DNA from: Alphaproteobacteria bacterium
Lineage (GTDB): Bacteria > Pseudomonadota > Alphaproteobacteria > ATCC43930 > CGMCC-115725
DNA: 8,941 nt
Direction of reading: 5' to 3'
NCBI GenBank assembly: GCA_030040495.1
Contig: JASHTP010000273.1
Location: forward strand, 1-8,941
Shown here: piece by piece, positions 1 through 6,425 of the stretch
Layout of the letters: each line of letters starts with the position of its first letter
How positions within the stretch are numbered: position 1 is the first letter of the stretch
The notes under the pieces: model-generated
What the model saw: the letters and a program-made list of their open reading frames with translations, nothing else
Told to the model about the DNA's origin: nothing
The model's database searches: none
Made by a program: the position numbers and the translations under genes

Positions 1-8
1 CATGGGCC

Positions 9-1052
9 TCATGCAGCCCGCTCCTCCCGCCAGAGGCCGAGCTTTTCCTGGACGGTGCGGTCGGAGAAGCTGAAGAGCACGGACTCGGCGGCGGCGCGGT
101 GGCTGTGCTTGGCCCAGCTCGGCACGACGAAGACGTCGCGCGGGCCCCAGGCGAGGCTCTGATCGCCGATGCGCGTCTCGCCGCGCCCCTCGACGCAGAC
201 ATAGACGGCGCCGTCGGTCGAACGATAGGACGCTCCGGCAAAGCCATGCGGCAGCAGCTGCATGAAGGTCGACATGGTCGGCATGGCGGACTCGCCGGTC
301 GAGGGATCGATGTAGCGCAGCTTGAGGCCGTGACAGGCGTCCCAATCCTGCCGCCGCTTCATCTGCTCGAGCGCCTCGCGGGTGCGCGCGTAGGGGTAGC
401 TGAAGACCGGCGAGGTCTTGCCGGCGGGCTTCCAATCGACCGGCAGCAGGCCCGAGCCGTAGCGCGCCAGCGCATCGCCGTCGGGCCTGGTCACCAGCTG
501 CGTCTCGGCATTGCCCGGCTCCATGAAGCTGGCGTCGAAGAAGCTCACCAGCGGAATGTCGAGCCCGTCGAGCCAGACCATCGGCCGGTCGCTGTCGTTG
601 CCGTGATCGTGCCAGGTCCAGGACGGCGTGATGATGAAGTCGCCGGGGCTCATATAGGTGCGCTCGCCATCGACGGCGGTGTAGGCGCCCTCGCCTTCGA
701 GCACGAAGCGCAGCGCCGATTGCGAGTGGCGGTGAGCCGGCGCCACCTCGCCCGGCAGGATGAGCTGCAGCCCGGCATAGAGCGTGTGCGTCGCCGCCGC
801 CTTGCCCGCGAGCGCGGGGTTCTCGAGGATGAGCACGCGCCGCTCCGCCTCCTTGGCGGTGATGAGCGCGCCCGAGCGCATGAGATAGGGCCGCACCTCG
901 TCGTAATGCCAGATCACCGGGACGCAGGGGCCGGCCGGCTCGCGCGTGATCAGCGCGCGCAGCACCTCCCAGAGCGGCGCCATGTGGCGCGGCGCGAGCT
1001 CCTCGTAGAAGGCTTCGCGCTCGGGCGTGCGGGGCGGCGCGGCATCTTCCAT
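9..1052 (-). CDS. Gentisate 1,2-dioxygenase-like bicupin ring-cleavage dioxygenase
   Basis: The 347-residue protein has the length and two-cupin layout of gentisate 1,2-dioxygenases and their 1-hydroxy-2-naphthoate/salicylate dioxygenase relatives, cytoplasmic Fe(II) enzymes that open a ring bearing ortho hydroxyl and carboxyl groups. The N-terminal cupin (about 85-160) carries the expected metal triad: H107 and H109 in AHRHSQSALRF, and H148 in PSWTWHDH. The C-terminal cupin (about 260-340) keeps the fold signature (VEGRGETRIG, VVPSWAKHSH) but has no HxH pair, so iron is probably bound only in the first cupin, as in this family. The ATG start has GGAGGAA about 5 bases upstream. It is the last complete gene of the four-gene operon, 22 bases after the diiron oxygenase gene. 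Its TGA is followed within five bases by another ATG at positions 3-1, so the operon probably continues off the left edge. The family is confident; gentisate itself as substrate is inferred and a substituted or amino-substituted salicylate is possible. Confidence 0.85.
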   Translation of the reverse strand: MEDAAPPRTPEREAFYEELAPRHMAPLWEVLRALITREPAGPCVPVIWHYDEVRPYLMRSGALITAKEAERRVLILENPALAGKAAATHTLYAGLQLILPGEVAPAHRHSQSALRFVLEGEGAYTAVDGERTYMSPGDFIITPSWTWHDHGNDSDRPMVWLDGLDIPLVSFFDASFMEPGNAETQLVTRPDGDALARYGSGLLPVDWKPAGKTSPVFSYPYARTREALEQMKRRQDWDACHGLKLRYIDPSTGESAMPTMSTFMQLLPHGFAGASYRSTDGAVYVCVEGRGETRIGDQSLAWGPRDVFVVPSWAKHSHRAAAESVLFSFSDRTVQEKLGLWREERAA

Positions 1053-1074
1053 GGCTTCCTCCGGCTCCGCCGGA

Positions 1075-1800
1075 TCAGGCGGCTTCCGCCACCGCCGGCA
1101 GCTTGAGCTGCAGCTGCTCCTCGACCAGGGCGCGCGCCCGCGCGATGTAATCGGCGCGCATCTCCTCGTTGCTACGCTGCTTGATTCCGAACTGGCGGTA
1201 AAGCACGTTGTTGCGCGAGCCGCTCTGCCCGAAGAAGGCGGGCAGCAGCGGAAAGACGCGGTCGATCGCCGCCTGCACCCGGGCGCGGCCTTCCGCCGTG
1301 CGGCAGAGCTCGATGCAGAAATCCTTGCCGAACTGCGCGTGGAACCGCTCCTCCGGCATGGTCATGCGCGCGAGGTTGCGCAGCGGATGGAAGGTGCAGT
1401 GGAGGAGATCCTCGACCTGGAGGATCTCGGCAAGGTCGGCGAGCAGCTTGATGACGCAGAACTCTTCCCAGCTCGCCAGCGGGAAGGCGAAGATCGACAG
1501 CGGCTGCCTGCCTTCCGGGGTCAGCTCCGCGGCGGGGACGCCGATCTGCTCGCCGAGCTCGCGGAAGCGCACATGGTGGCCGTACTCCTCCATGGCGACA
1601 CGGCAGGTGAGCCATTTGGCGTAGGGCGTCGGCGCCAGCGCGATGGCGGGCTCGTCGAACACCTGCGCGCCGTAGAGCTCGTTGACCGCGTGGCTGCGCA
1701 CGATCTTGCGGATCGCGAGCTGATACTCCTCGGGCGCCTGCTTCAGCTCCTCGGCGCTGCGGATCCCGGCCGGCACGGCGCTGTTCCTGGCTTCGGTCAT
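1075..1800 (-). CDS. PaaA/BoxB-like diiron oxygenase (aromatic-CoA epoxidase superfamily)
   Basis: This 241-residue helical protein resembles the ferritin-like oxygenases of phenylacetyl-CoA (PaaA/PaaC) and benzoyl-CoA (BoxB) metabolism. Two ExxH motifs are visible, E72-H75 in MEEYGHH and E151-H154 in MPEERFHAQFG. Carboxylates about one helix earlier, E41 and D122 (or E125), could complete a diiron site; these ligand assignments are my reading of spacing. It is shorter than PaaA (about 310) and BoxB (about 470) and close in length to PaaC, but PaaC lacks the metal site and this protein appears to have it. The ATG start has AAGGA four bases upstream (GAAGGAAATC-ATG). It lies 13 bases after the SDR stop and 22 bases before the cupin gene. 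The reductase two genes upstream is the obvious electron donor. No PaaB, PaaC or PaaD-type partner is seen in the window. Expected role: O2-dependent epoxidation or hydroxylation of an aromatic acid or its CoA ester. The substrate is unknown. Confidence 0.75.
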   Translation of the reverse strand: MTEARNSAVPAGIRSAEELKQAPEEYQLAIRKIVRSHAVNELYGAQVFDEPAIALAPTPYAKWLTCRVAMEEYGHHVRFRELGEQIGVPAAELTPEGRQPLSIFAFPLASWEEFCVIKLLADLAEILQVEDLLHCTFHPLRNLARMTMPEERFHAQFGKDFCIELCRTAEGRARVQAAIDRVFPLLPAFFGQSGSRNNVLYRQFGIKQRSNEEMRADYIARARALVEEQLQLKLPAVAEAA

Positions 1801-1813
1801 GATTTCCTTCGTC

Positions 1814-2740
1814 CTAGAGAATGGGCTCGCTGCCGAAGGCTTCGAGATCGGTGCCGAGCTCGAGGTAGTGCGGGGCGAGATGTTGCGCGATCGCCGCGCC
1901 GAGTCCGGCGGGACCGGGGCTGACGAGGCGCGCCGCCGGCCGCGGCTGCGAGAACAGGAAGATCTCGCGGCCGCGCACGCCGAAGAGCTGGCCGCTCACC
2001 GTCGCCGCTTCCGGGCCGGCGAGCCAGGCGACGAGCTCGGCGACCGGAGCGGCCGGCACCTTCAGCGCACGCGCCTTGTATTGCGCCTGCGCCTCGTTGG
2101 CGGGCGTGATCGCCTCGGTGACGCGGGTCGCGGCGAAGGGCGCCACCGCATTGCAGGTGACGAGGCTGCGCTGCATGTCGAGCGCGACGACGCGCGTCAG
2201 CCCGAGGAGCCCGGCCTTGGCACTGGCATAGGCGGCCTGGCCGTAATTCCCGTAGAGCCCGGCGGAGGAGACGATGTTGACGATGCGGCCCCAGCCATAG
2301 GGATCGCCGCCGCGTTTCGCCCGCGCCTGCTCGCGCAGCACCGGCGTCGCCGCGGCGAGCACGTGGAACGGCGCGGTGAGGTTGTTGCGGATGACCGCGT
2401 CCCAGGCGAACGCATCGGCCTTGAAGATGAAGGCGTCGCGGATGATGGCGGCGTTGTTGACGACGATGTCGAGCCCGCCGAAGCGCTTGACCGCGAGTTC
2501 GACGGCGGCGGCGGCCGCCGACGGGCTGGCGATGCTCTCGGCAAAGGCGGCGGCGCGCGATCCCAGCGCGGCGGCGGCGCCTTCGGCTACTCTCGGGTCG
2601 GCGCCGCTGCCGTCGATCGCGGTGCCGCTGTCGGCGATGACGAGGCTCGCGCCTTGGGCGTGAATAAGCCCGGCGATGGCGCGGCCGATGCCGCGGCCGC
2701 CGCCGGTGACCAGCGCGACGCGTCCCGTGAGGCTCGCCAT
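1814..2740 (-). CDS. Short-chain dehydrogenase/reductase (SDR), 3-hydroxyacyl-CoA dehydrogenase-like
   Basis: The 308-residue protein has all classical SDR marks: the nucleotide-binding TGGGRGIG at 12-19, NNAA at 95-98, catalytic S158/S159, and YASAK giving Y171 and K175. The acidic residue after beta-2 (ADSGT, D37) suggests preference for NAD. The sequence style resembles the (3R)-hydroxyacyl-CoA dehydrogenase domain of multifunctional enzyme type 2, including a C-terminal extension of about 60 residues after the usual SDR end (VSGQLFGVRG, IFLFSQPRP). The ATG overlaps the reductase stop by one base (TGATG), indicating translational coupling. In this operon it probably oxidises the dihydrodiol or hydroxy intermediate made by the diiron oxygenase, returning NADH that the reductase can use, but this is inferred from position. 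Stop TAG lies 13 bases before the next ATG. The SDR family is certain; the substrate is not. Confidence 0.87.
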   Translation of the reverse strand: MASLTGRVALVTGGGRGIGRAIAGLIHAQGASLVIADSGTAIDGSGADPRVAEGAAAALGSRAAAFAESIASPSAAAAAVELAVKRFGGLDIVVNNAAIIRDAFIFKADAFAWDAVIRNNLTAPFHVLAAATPVLREQARAKRGGDPYGWGRIVNIVSSAGLYGNYGQAAYASAKAGLLGLTRVVALDMQRSLVTCNAVAPFAATRVTEAITPANEAQAQYKARALKVPAAPVAELVAWLAGPEAATVSGQLFGVRGREIFLFSQPRPAARLVSPGPAGLGAAIAQHLAPHYLELGTDLEAFGSEPIL

Positions 2741-3774
2741 CAGCCCGCCGCCACGGAACGCGCGGCCTTGTCCGCTTCGGTGTAGAAGGCGTCGGCATGG
2801 ACATGCTCGCGCGCAAGGCCGAGCTCCTCGACGAGCAGCGCCGTCGCCGCCTCGACCATGACCGGCGGACCCGCGACATAAGCCTTGGCGCCGTCGAGCG
2901 CGGCGAAATCCGCCGCCACCGCCTCGTGCACGAAGCCGGTGCGCCGGCGCGTCGCGCGAAGCGGCTCCGACAGCACCGGGACGAAGCGGAAATTCTCGTG
3001 CGCCGCTTCGAGCGAAGCGAAATGCTCGACGAGATAGAGATCGCGCTCGTCGCGGGCGCCGACATAGAGATGGATCGGCTGCCTGCTGCCGGAAGCGAGT
3101 GCCGTCTCGACGATCGATTTGATCGGCGCGAGGCCGGAGCCGCCGGCGATGGCGAGGATCGGCCCGGCATGCGTCGCGCGCAGATGGGCCGCGCCGAGCG
3201 GGCCTTCGGCGATGACGGCGTCGCCCGGGCGCAGCCGCTCGGCGACATAGGCGCTGACGCTGCCCGCGCCCATGCGGCGGATGTGGAACTCGAGCAGCGC
3301 CTCGTCCGGACGGTTGGCCATGGAATAGTCGCGCGGCGGCAGAGCGCCGAAGGCGAGGCTCGCATATTGCCCGGCGGAGAAATCGAACGGCCCGCCGGCC
3401 TCGATCGCGAGACGCACGCGCCTGATGTCGTGGGTGAGCTCGTCGAGCGCGGCGACGCGGCAGACCAGGCGACGCTGCGGATGGAGCACGATCTCGTCGC
3501 TGTCGAGCCAGCTCACCTCGGCATCGCTCCAGGGCAGCGCGCGGCAGGCGAGGATCAGCCCTTCGGCGCGCTCGGCCTCGCTCAGAGCGTACTCCGAAAA
3601 GGGTGCGAGCTCGACCTCGCCGTCATGGAGCCGCGACTTGCAGGCGCCGCAATTGCCGGAGCGGCAGCCATGGGGATAGGCCACACCTTGCGCCAGCGCC
3701 GCTTCGAGAATGGTCTCGCCGGGCGCGACCGAGAGCGGTCTGGCATGCTGACGAAGGCGGACGGCGAAGCCCAT
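2740..3774 (-). CDS. Oxygenase reductase: 2Fe-2S ferredoxin / FAD / NAD(P) electron-transfer protein
   Basis: This 344-residue flavoprotein has the order of class IB oxygenase reductases (BenC, MmoC, phenol hydroxylase P5 type). A plant-type ferredoxin domain (about 1-95) holds cluster ligands C37, C42, C45 (CRSGNCGAC) and C77. An FAD-binding barrel (about 100-200) follows with RDYSM at 148-152. A nucleotide-binding domain has AGGSGLAP at 210-217, YVAGPP at 299-304 and an aromatic DAFY near 328-331. PaaE has the ferredoxin at the C-terminus, so this is not a simple PaaE orthologue although the partner oxygenase is PaaA/BoxB-like. It is the first gene of the operon, behind a good promoter, and overlaps the SDR start by one base. 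No clear Shine-Dalgarno precedes ATG 3774; I keep this start because the first ferredoxin strand (FAVRLRQH) begins just after it. Its function is to pass electrons from NAD(P)H to the diiron protein; the specific partner is inferred. Confidence 0.88.
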   Translation of the reverse strand: MGFAVRLRQHARPLSVAPGETILEAALAQGVAYPHGCRSGNCGACKSRLHDGEVELAPFSEYALSEAERAEGLILACRALPWSDAEVSWLDSDEIVLHPQRRLVCRVAALDELTHDIRRVRLAIEAGGPFDFSAGQYASLAFGALPPRDYSMANRPDEALLEFHIRRMGAGSVSAYVAERLRPGDAVIAEGPLGAAHLRATHAGPILAIAGGSGLAPIKSIVETALASGSRQPIHLYVGARDERDLYLVEHFASLEAAHENFRFVPVLSEPLRATRRRTGFVHEAVAADFAALDGAKAYVAGPPVMVEAATALLVEELGLAREHVHADAFYTEADKAARSVAAG

Positions 3775-3787
3775 GGCGGCACTGTCG

Positions 3788-3818
3788 GTTCGTGTTACTG
3801 ATTATTGATGACACGAAC
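3788..3818. promoter_or_regulatory. Inverted-repeat operator candidate over the operon start site
   Basis: Two perfect 8-base arms, GTTCGTGT (3788-3795) and ACACGAAC (3811-3818), flank 15 A/T-rich bases. The right arm shares the last two bases of the -10 box and the whole element covers the predicted transcription start. Bound protein here would block RNA polymerase, so the arrangement fits a repressor operator. The cognate regulator is unknown; a TetR, MarR or GntR-type dimer or one of the XRE proteins in this window are all possible. Confidence 0.5.
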
Positions 3819-3846
3819 TATATCGGGCGGCGCGCTCGCCTGTCAA
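3817..3846 (-). promoter_or_regulatory. Sigma70-type promoter of the aromatic oxygenase operon
   Basis: On the minus strand, a perfect -35 TTGACA (3846-3841) is followed after 18 bases by TATAGT (3822-3817), five of six matches to the -10 consensus. Transcription would start near 3810, leaving a leader of about 35 bases before the reductase ATG at 3774. It is the best-matching promoter I found in the window and is placed exactly where the four-gene operon needs one. The start site itself is a prediction. Confidence 0.65.
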
Positions 3847-4148
3847 GGCTGGTGCCGGTGCCTGGCGTGGTCCTCGAAAGCGCTTTGCTTCCGCTCCAAA
3901 TCCTTGGAATCAAAGGCGCCCGGTCAGGGGGGTTGACCGGGCGCCAGAAGCGCCGTTGCGGGAGTCCGATCTCGCTGGGGGCTGGATCGGACAGTCGGAG
4001 GGAGGGTCCACCGACCGCTTCAACGATCACGTGGGCAGTTAACCCTGCCCCGAAAATTGCGCAAACAGACGGGCTGCACTGCAGATTTTGCATAGCCTGA
4101 GGCCCCCGCTTCGCCGGTCTCCGAGACCCATTCGACGAGCCCGAATCA
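3847..4148. other. Intergenic region with clustered short palindromes
   Basis: I see no convincing gene in this 302-base stretch upstream of the operon promoter. Besides the 12-bp hairpin it holds GTCCGATC/GATCGGAC (3964-3971 and 3985-3992, 13-base loop), GGGCAG/CTGCCC (4033-4050), the palindrome TTGCGCAA (4057-4064) and three TGCA tetramers within 18 bases (4075-4092). Short TGCA-containing boxes are known operators of XRE-type regulators of aromatic operons such as BzdR/BoxR, but the spacing here is not the TGCA-N6-TGCA I remember for those. Function is not established. Confidence 0.35.
3915..3945 (-). terminator. Perfect 12-bp hairpin, probable terminator for the regulator gene at 4149
   Basis: The arms GGCGCCCGGTCA (3915-3926) and TGACCGGGCGCC (3934-3945) are perfectly complementary around a 7-base loop. 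Read on the minus strand the stem is followed by TTTGATT, a short and imperfect T-run. It lies about 200 bases downstream of the regulator's stop and upstream of the next promoter, so it could insulate the two minus-strand units. The weak T-run and the distance keep confidence moderate. Confidence 0.45.
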
Positions 4149-4906
4149 TCACGGAAGGATCGTAAGTTCGCGCCGCAACGAGACGCCCATGACGAGCAGA
4201 TCGCATCTCCCATAGCGCCATGGAATGAGCATACGATCATAACGGCCGCGAAGGGTGGTCCCCACCGAAGTGCGCATCTGCGCGCGCACGGCGTCGATGC
4301 GAAGCCGGCGCGTCCAAGCAGTCTCCAGGTAGCCTTCGGCCATTCGGGCGCCGTAGTCGCGGTCGGGCATGTCGTGAAAATCGCGCCCGACCATCGCCAA
4401 GCTCTCGCAAGGCAACAGAAAGGCAACGCCTGGCGCACAATGCTCGGTGACCAACCGAGAGCAGGCGGCGCTTGGAGGGGCCAGGCAGGTACGGTGAAGC
4501 ACGTCGCCGTCGACAAGCGCCGCATGGACGTCCTCGGTCAGCCGGCCATGCGTCTCCCGCCACACCTGCAGAAGCGGGTCGAGCTGCGAGAAGGCTGGCC
4601 AGAACAGAACGGAAGGCGGACGCTGCAACGCCAACCAGCGCGGGTGTCCGGCCGGCTCGTTGAGTGGTGCCGACATCGATTGATCATCGCCGGCGCAAAA
4701 GAAAGCGAGCGGCACGCCGAACAACGTCGCGGCGACGACGAGCTCGCGCGGCGCGATCGCTCTGCGTCCGGCTTCGTAGTCGCGGATCGCGTCGACGGAA
4801 ACATCGAGGGCATTGCCGAGCGCTTCTTGCGTCTTGCCGGCAAGCAGGCGCTCCTGGCGAAACCGCAGACCGATCGCGGCGCGCGCGCCGGCTTGCTCGG
4901 CGCCAT
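4149..4906 (-). pseudogene. XRE helix-turn-helix / PAS-like regulator with a frameshift next to its start
   Basis: The intact part is a 191-codon reading frame from a TTG at 4724 to TGA at 4149. The same frame continues upstream without a stop through a clear XRE helix-turn-helix (IGLRFRQERL, KTQEALGNAL, SVDAIRDYEAG) to the TGA of the MFS gene at 4914-4916, yet contains no ATG or GTG there. The natural start, ATG at 4906 behind AAGGGGG, is in another frame. Removing one GC unit from the (GC)5 tract at 4879-4888 joins that ATG to the HTH as MAPSKPARAAIGLRF and gives a 251-residue protein: HTH about 11-65, then a PAS-like sensor-style domain about 105-251 (SRLVTEHCA, MPDRDYGA, RYDRMLIPW). The C-terminal domain is shared with the gene at 7148. 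It sits seven bases after the MFS gene, so it probably regulates or is co-expressed with that transporter. It may be a real frameshift, an assembly error or slippage-controlled; translation from TTG 4724 would give a protein without HTH. Confidence 0.7.
4879..4888. repeat. (GC)5 dinucleotide tract inside the regulator's first codons
   Basis: Five GC units, extended to a 12-base palindrome at 4878-4889, lie 15 bases after the first base of the regulator's ATG (4906). The reading frame is off by exactly two bases across this tract, the amount produced by gain of one unit. Short GC-rich tracts are also prone to sequencing error. Confidence 0.6.
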
Positions 4907-4913
4907 GCCCCCT

Positions 4914-6203
4914 TCACGCGCGCTCCGACGGTTGCGGCACGCTCGCGATGCCCGAAGGCAGCGGCGCTCGCGGCAAGGCGCGGCGCAAGGCGCAGGAAAG
5001 CACGAGATTGAGCAACGCGAGCGCCGCGAGCAGCTGCAGCGATGAAGCGACGCCGTAGCGCGTCAGCGCGATCGCCCCCAGCGACGGCCCGATCGCCTGG
5101 GCGATCAGCGTCGGCATGCCGAGACGACCGATCAGCGTCGCATAGCCTTCGGCGCCGAAAAGGGCGAGCGGAAGCGTACCTTTGACGATGGTTCGGATGC
5201 CGTTGCCGATGCCGAAGACCACCAGCGCCACGGGCACGAAGATGCCGCTCGCCGTGGCCAGCAGCGCCAGCCCGAGGCAGACGAGCACGCTGGCGCCGAT
5301 GCCCTCCCACACGGGATCGACCTTGCGGCCGATGAGCGTCTCGATGAAACGGCCGCTGCTTTGCGACAGCCAGATCACACTGCCGAGGCCGACGGAAGCG
5401 GCGAGCGTGAGGCCGAGGCCTTGCAACAGCGTCACCAGATGCACCGCAATGACCGATCCGATCGCGATCGACAGCGTCACGTTGGCCGCCAGAACCCATA
5501 CCGGCCAGGCCCGCGCGGCGCCGCCGCAACGGGCCGCGCGCGGCGCCGGCGTTGCGCCATCCGGACTCGGCCCTGCCGCCTCCGCCTGCGCGGGAAACAG
5601 CAGAGCGTGCAGCGGCAGGCCGACGGCGAGATGCAGAAGGGCATAGCAAAGACAGGTTCCGCGCCAGCCTACGAGTTGCGCGAGCAAAGCGGTGAGCGGC
5701 CAGGACAGCGTCATCGCCAGCCCGACGATCAGAACGAGATTGCCGATCACCGTCTTGGCGCCGGCACCGAACAACCGGCCGACGGCGGCAAAAGCCGCAT
5801 CGTAGAGCCCGGCCGCCATGCCAATGCCGAGCACGAACCAGGCGGCGAGATAGCTCACCGGCCCGCGCGCCAGGGCGAGCGCGAAGAGGCCGACCGCAAG
5901 CGCGAGCGAGCCGAACGCCAGCAAAGGACGCCCGCCGCGGCGTTCGATGGCGCGGCCCACCGCGGGGGACCCGAGCCCGGCCACCACCAGGCCGATCGAC
6001 AATCCGCCAATCAGAAGGGTCAGCGACCAGCCCGTGTCGCGCGCCATCGGCTTGGCCAAGACGGTCAAGAGATAATAGGTCGAGGTCCAGTTCAGCCACA
6101 GCGTGGTGCTGAGCACCAGGGTAATGCCCGCCCGGCCTTGCTGGCGCGGATTCCAGCCAAGTCGACGGACGCTCGCCGTGGCGTGTCTCAGACGCACAAC
6201 CAT
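4914..6203 (-). CDS. Major facilitator superfamily (MFS) transporter
   Basis: This 429-residue protein is highly hydrophobic with roughly twelve membrane segments in two halves. The halves are joined by a polar, alanine/proline-rich loop at about 205-235 (AEAAGPSPDGATPAPRAA). The MFS motif between helices 2 and 3 is visible as VGRAIERRGGRP, and LGIGMAAGLYDAAFA fits helix 4. The N-terminus has an unusually long basic stretch (about 27 residues rich in R) before the first helix; the ATG at 6203 has only a weak ribosome site, so a later start is possible. It would work in the cytoplasmic membrane as a secondary transporter. The style (single polypeptide, PMARDTGWS after helix 1) recalls carboxylate and drug MFS carriers, but I cannot name the substrate. 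Its TGA at 4914 lies seven bases before the ATG of the XRE/PAS-like regulator, implying a two-gene unit. Confidence 0.88.
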   Translation of the reverse strand: MVVRLRHATASVRRLGWNPRQQGRAGITLVLSTTLWLNWTSTYYLLTVLAKPMARDTGWSLTLLIGGLSIGLVVAGLGSPAVGRAIERRGGRPLLAFGSLALAVGLFALALARGPVSYLAAWFVLGIGMAAGLYDAAFAAVGRLFGAGAKTVIGNLVLIVGLAMTLSWPLTALLAQLVGWRGTCLCYALLHLAVGLPLHALLFPAQAEAAGPSPDGATPAPRAARCGGAARAWPVWVLAANVTLSIAIGSVIAVHLVTLLQGLGLTLAASVGLGSVIWLSQSSGRFIETLIGRKVDPVWEGIGASVLVCLGLALLATASGIFVPVALVVFGIGNGIRTIVKGTLPLALFGAEGYATLIGRLGMPTLIAQAIGPSLGAIALTRYGVASSLQLLAALALLNLVLSCALRRALPRAPLPSGIASVPQPSERA

Positions 6204-6342
6204 CGCACGATCCGATCGCGCTCCAGATGACGCCGTGCCTCGATCATCGGCAGCAGCGCCACAAGTAATACACGAGATCAGTCAACGGGCACACGGCTTT
6301 ATTGCGCGCCCCGCTTTTGTGTGCGCTCCGCATGACGGGCGG

Positions 6343-6371
6343 TTGGGAGTCGGCGGCGATATCTCTACGAT
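6343..6371 (+). promoter_or_regulatory. Possible promoter of the GNAT-like gene
   Basis: TTGGGA (6343-6348) and TACGAT (6366-6371) are separated by 17 bases, each matching four of six consensus positions. The spacing and the position, 55 bases before the GTG start, are good, but matches of this quality also arise by chance. Confidence 0.3.
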
Positions 6372-6411
6372 CGACTGTGCTTAACACTATTCCGGTGTCG
6401 AGCCAACAGCG

Positions 6412-6418
6412 AAGGAGG
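6412..6418 (+). promoter_or_regulatory. Strong ribosome binding site fixing the GTG start at 6426
   Basis: AAGGAGG is a full Shine-Dalgarno match placed seven bases before GTG 6426. It is the strongest in the window and decides the start of the GNAT-like gene in favour of GTG. Confidence 0.75.
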
Positions 6419-6425
6419 TGTCATC

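Larger units (their letters stand above)
6204..6425. other. Divergent promoter region between the MFS and GNAT-like genes
   Basis: These 222 bases separate the minus-strand MFS gene from the plus-strand GNAT-like gene, so both promoters should lie here. Visible structure includes the inverted repeat GCACAC/GTGTGC (6289-6294 and 6319-6324) and an A/T-richer stretch near 6262-6275. No convincing minus-strand promoter was found: TTGACT at 6285-6280 and TATTAC at 6270-6265 are only nine bases apart. Confidence 0.4.

Noticed and set aside
1027..1923. Plus-strand frame opposite the diiron oxygenase gene
   Set aside because: The minus strand carries a protein with conserved ExxH motifs and a good ribosome site; this frame has neither.
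1797..3365. 522-codon open frame on the minus strand spanning the SDR and part of the reductase gene
   Set aside because: It is out of frame with two well-supported families, and its product is a low-complexity arginine/serine-rich sequence.
3964..3992. 8-bp inverted repeat GTCCGATC/GATCGGAC as a second terminator
   Set aside because: It has a 13-base loop and no T-run on either strand; it is only noted as part of the intergenic region.
4684..6099. 471-codon open frame within the MFS gene
   Set aside because: Its product is arginine-rich with no membrane segments, while the overlapping frame gives a typical MFS protein.
5361..6230. 289-codon plus-strand frame opposite the MFS gene
   Set aside because: The composition is polar and rich in Q, R and G without motifs; it is a shadow of the MFS codons.
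6265..6285. TTGACT and TATTAC as a minus-strand promoter for the MFS gene
   Set aside because: The two boxes are nine bases apart, far too close, and no alternative box at 16-18 bases fits either one.
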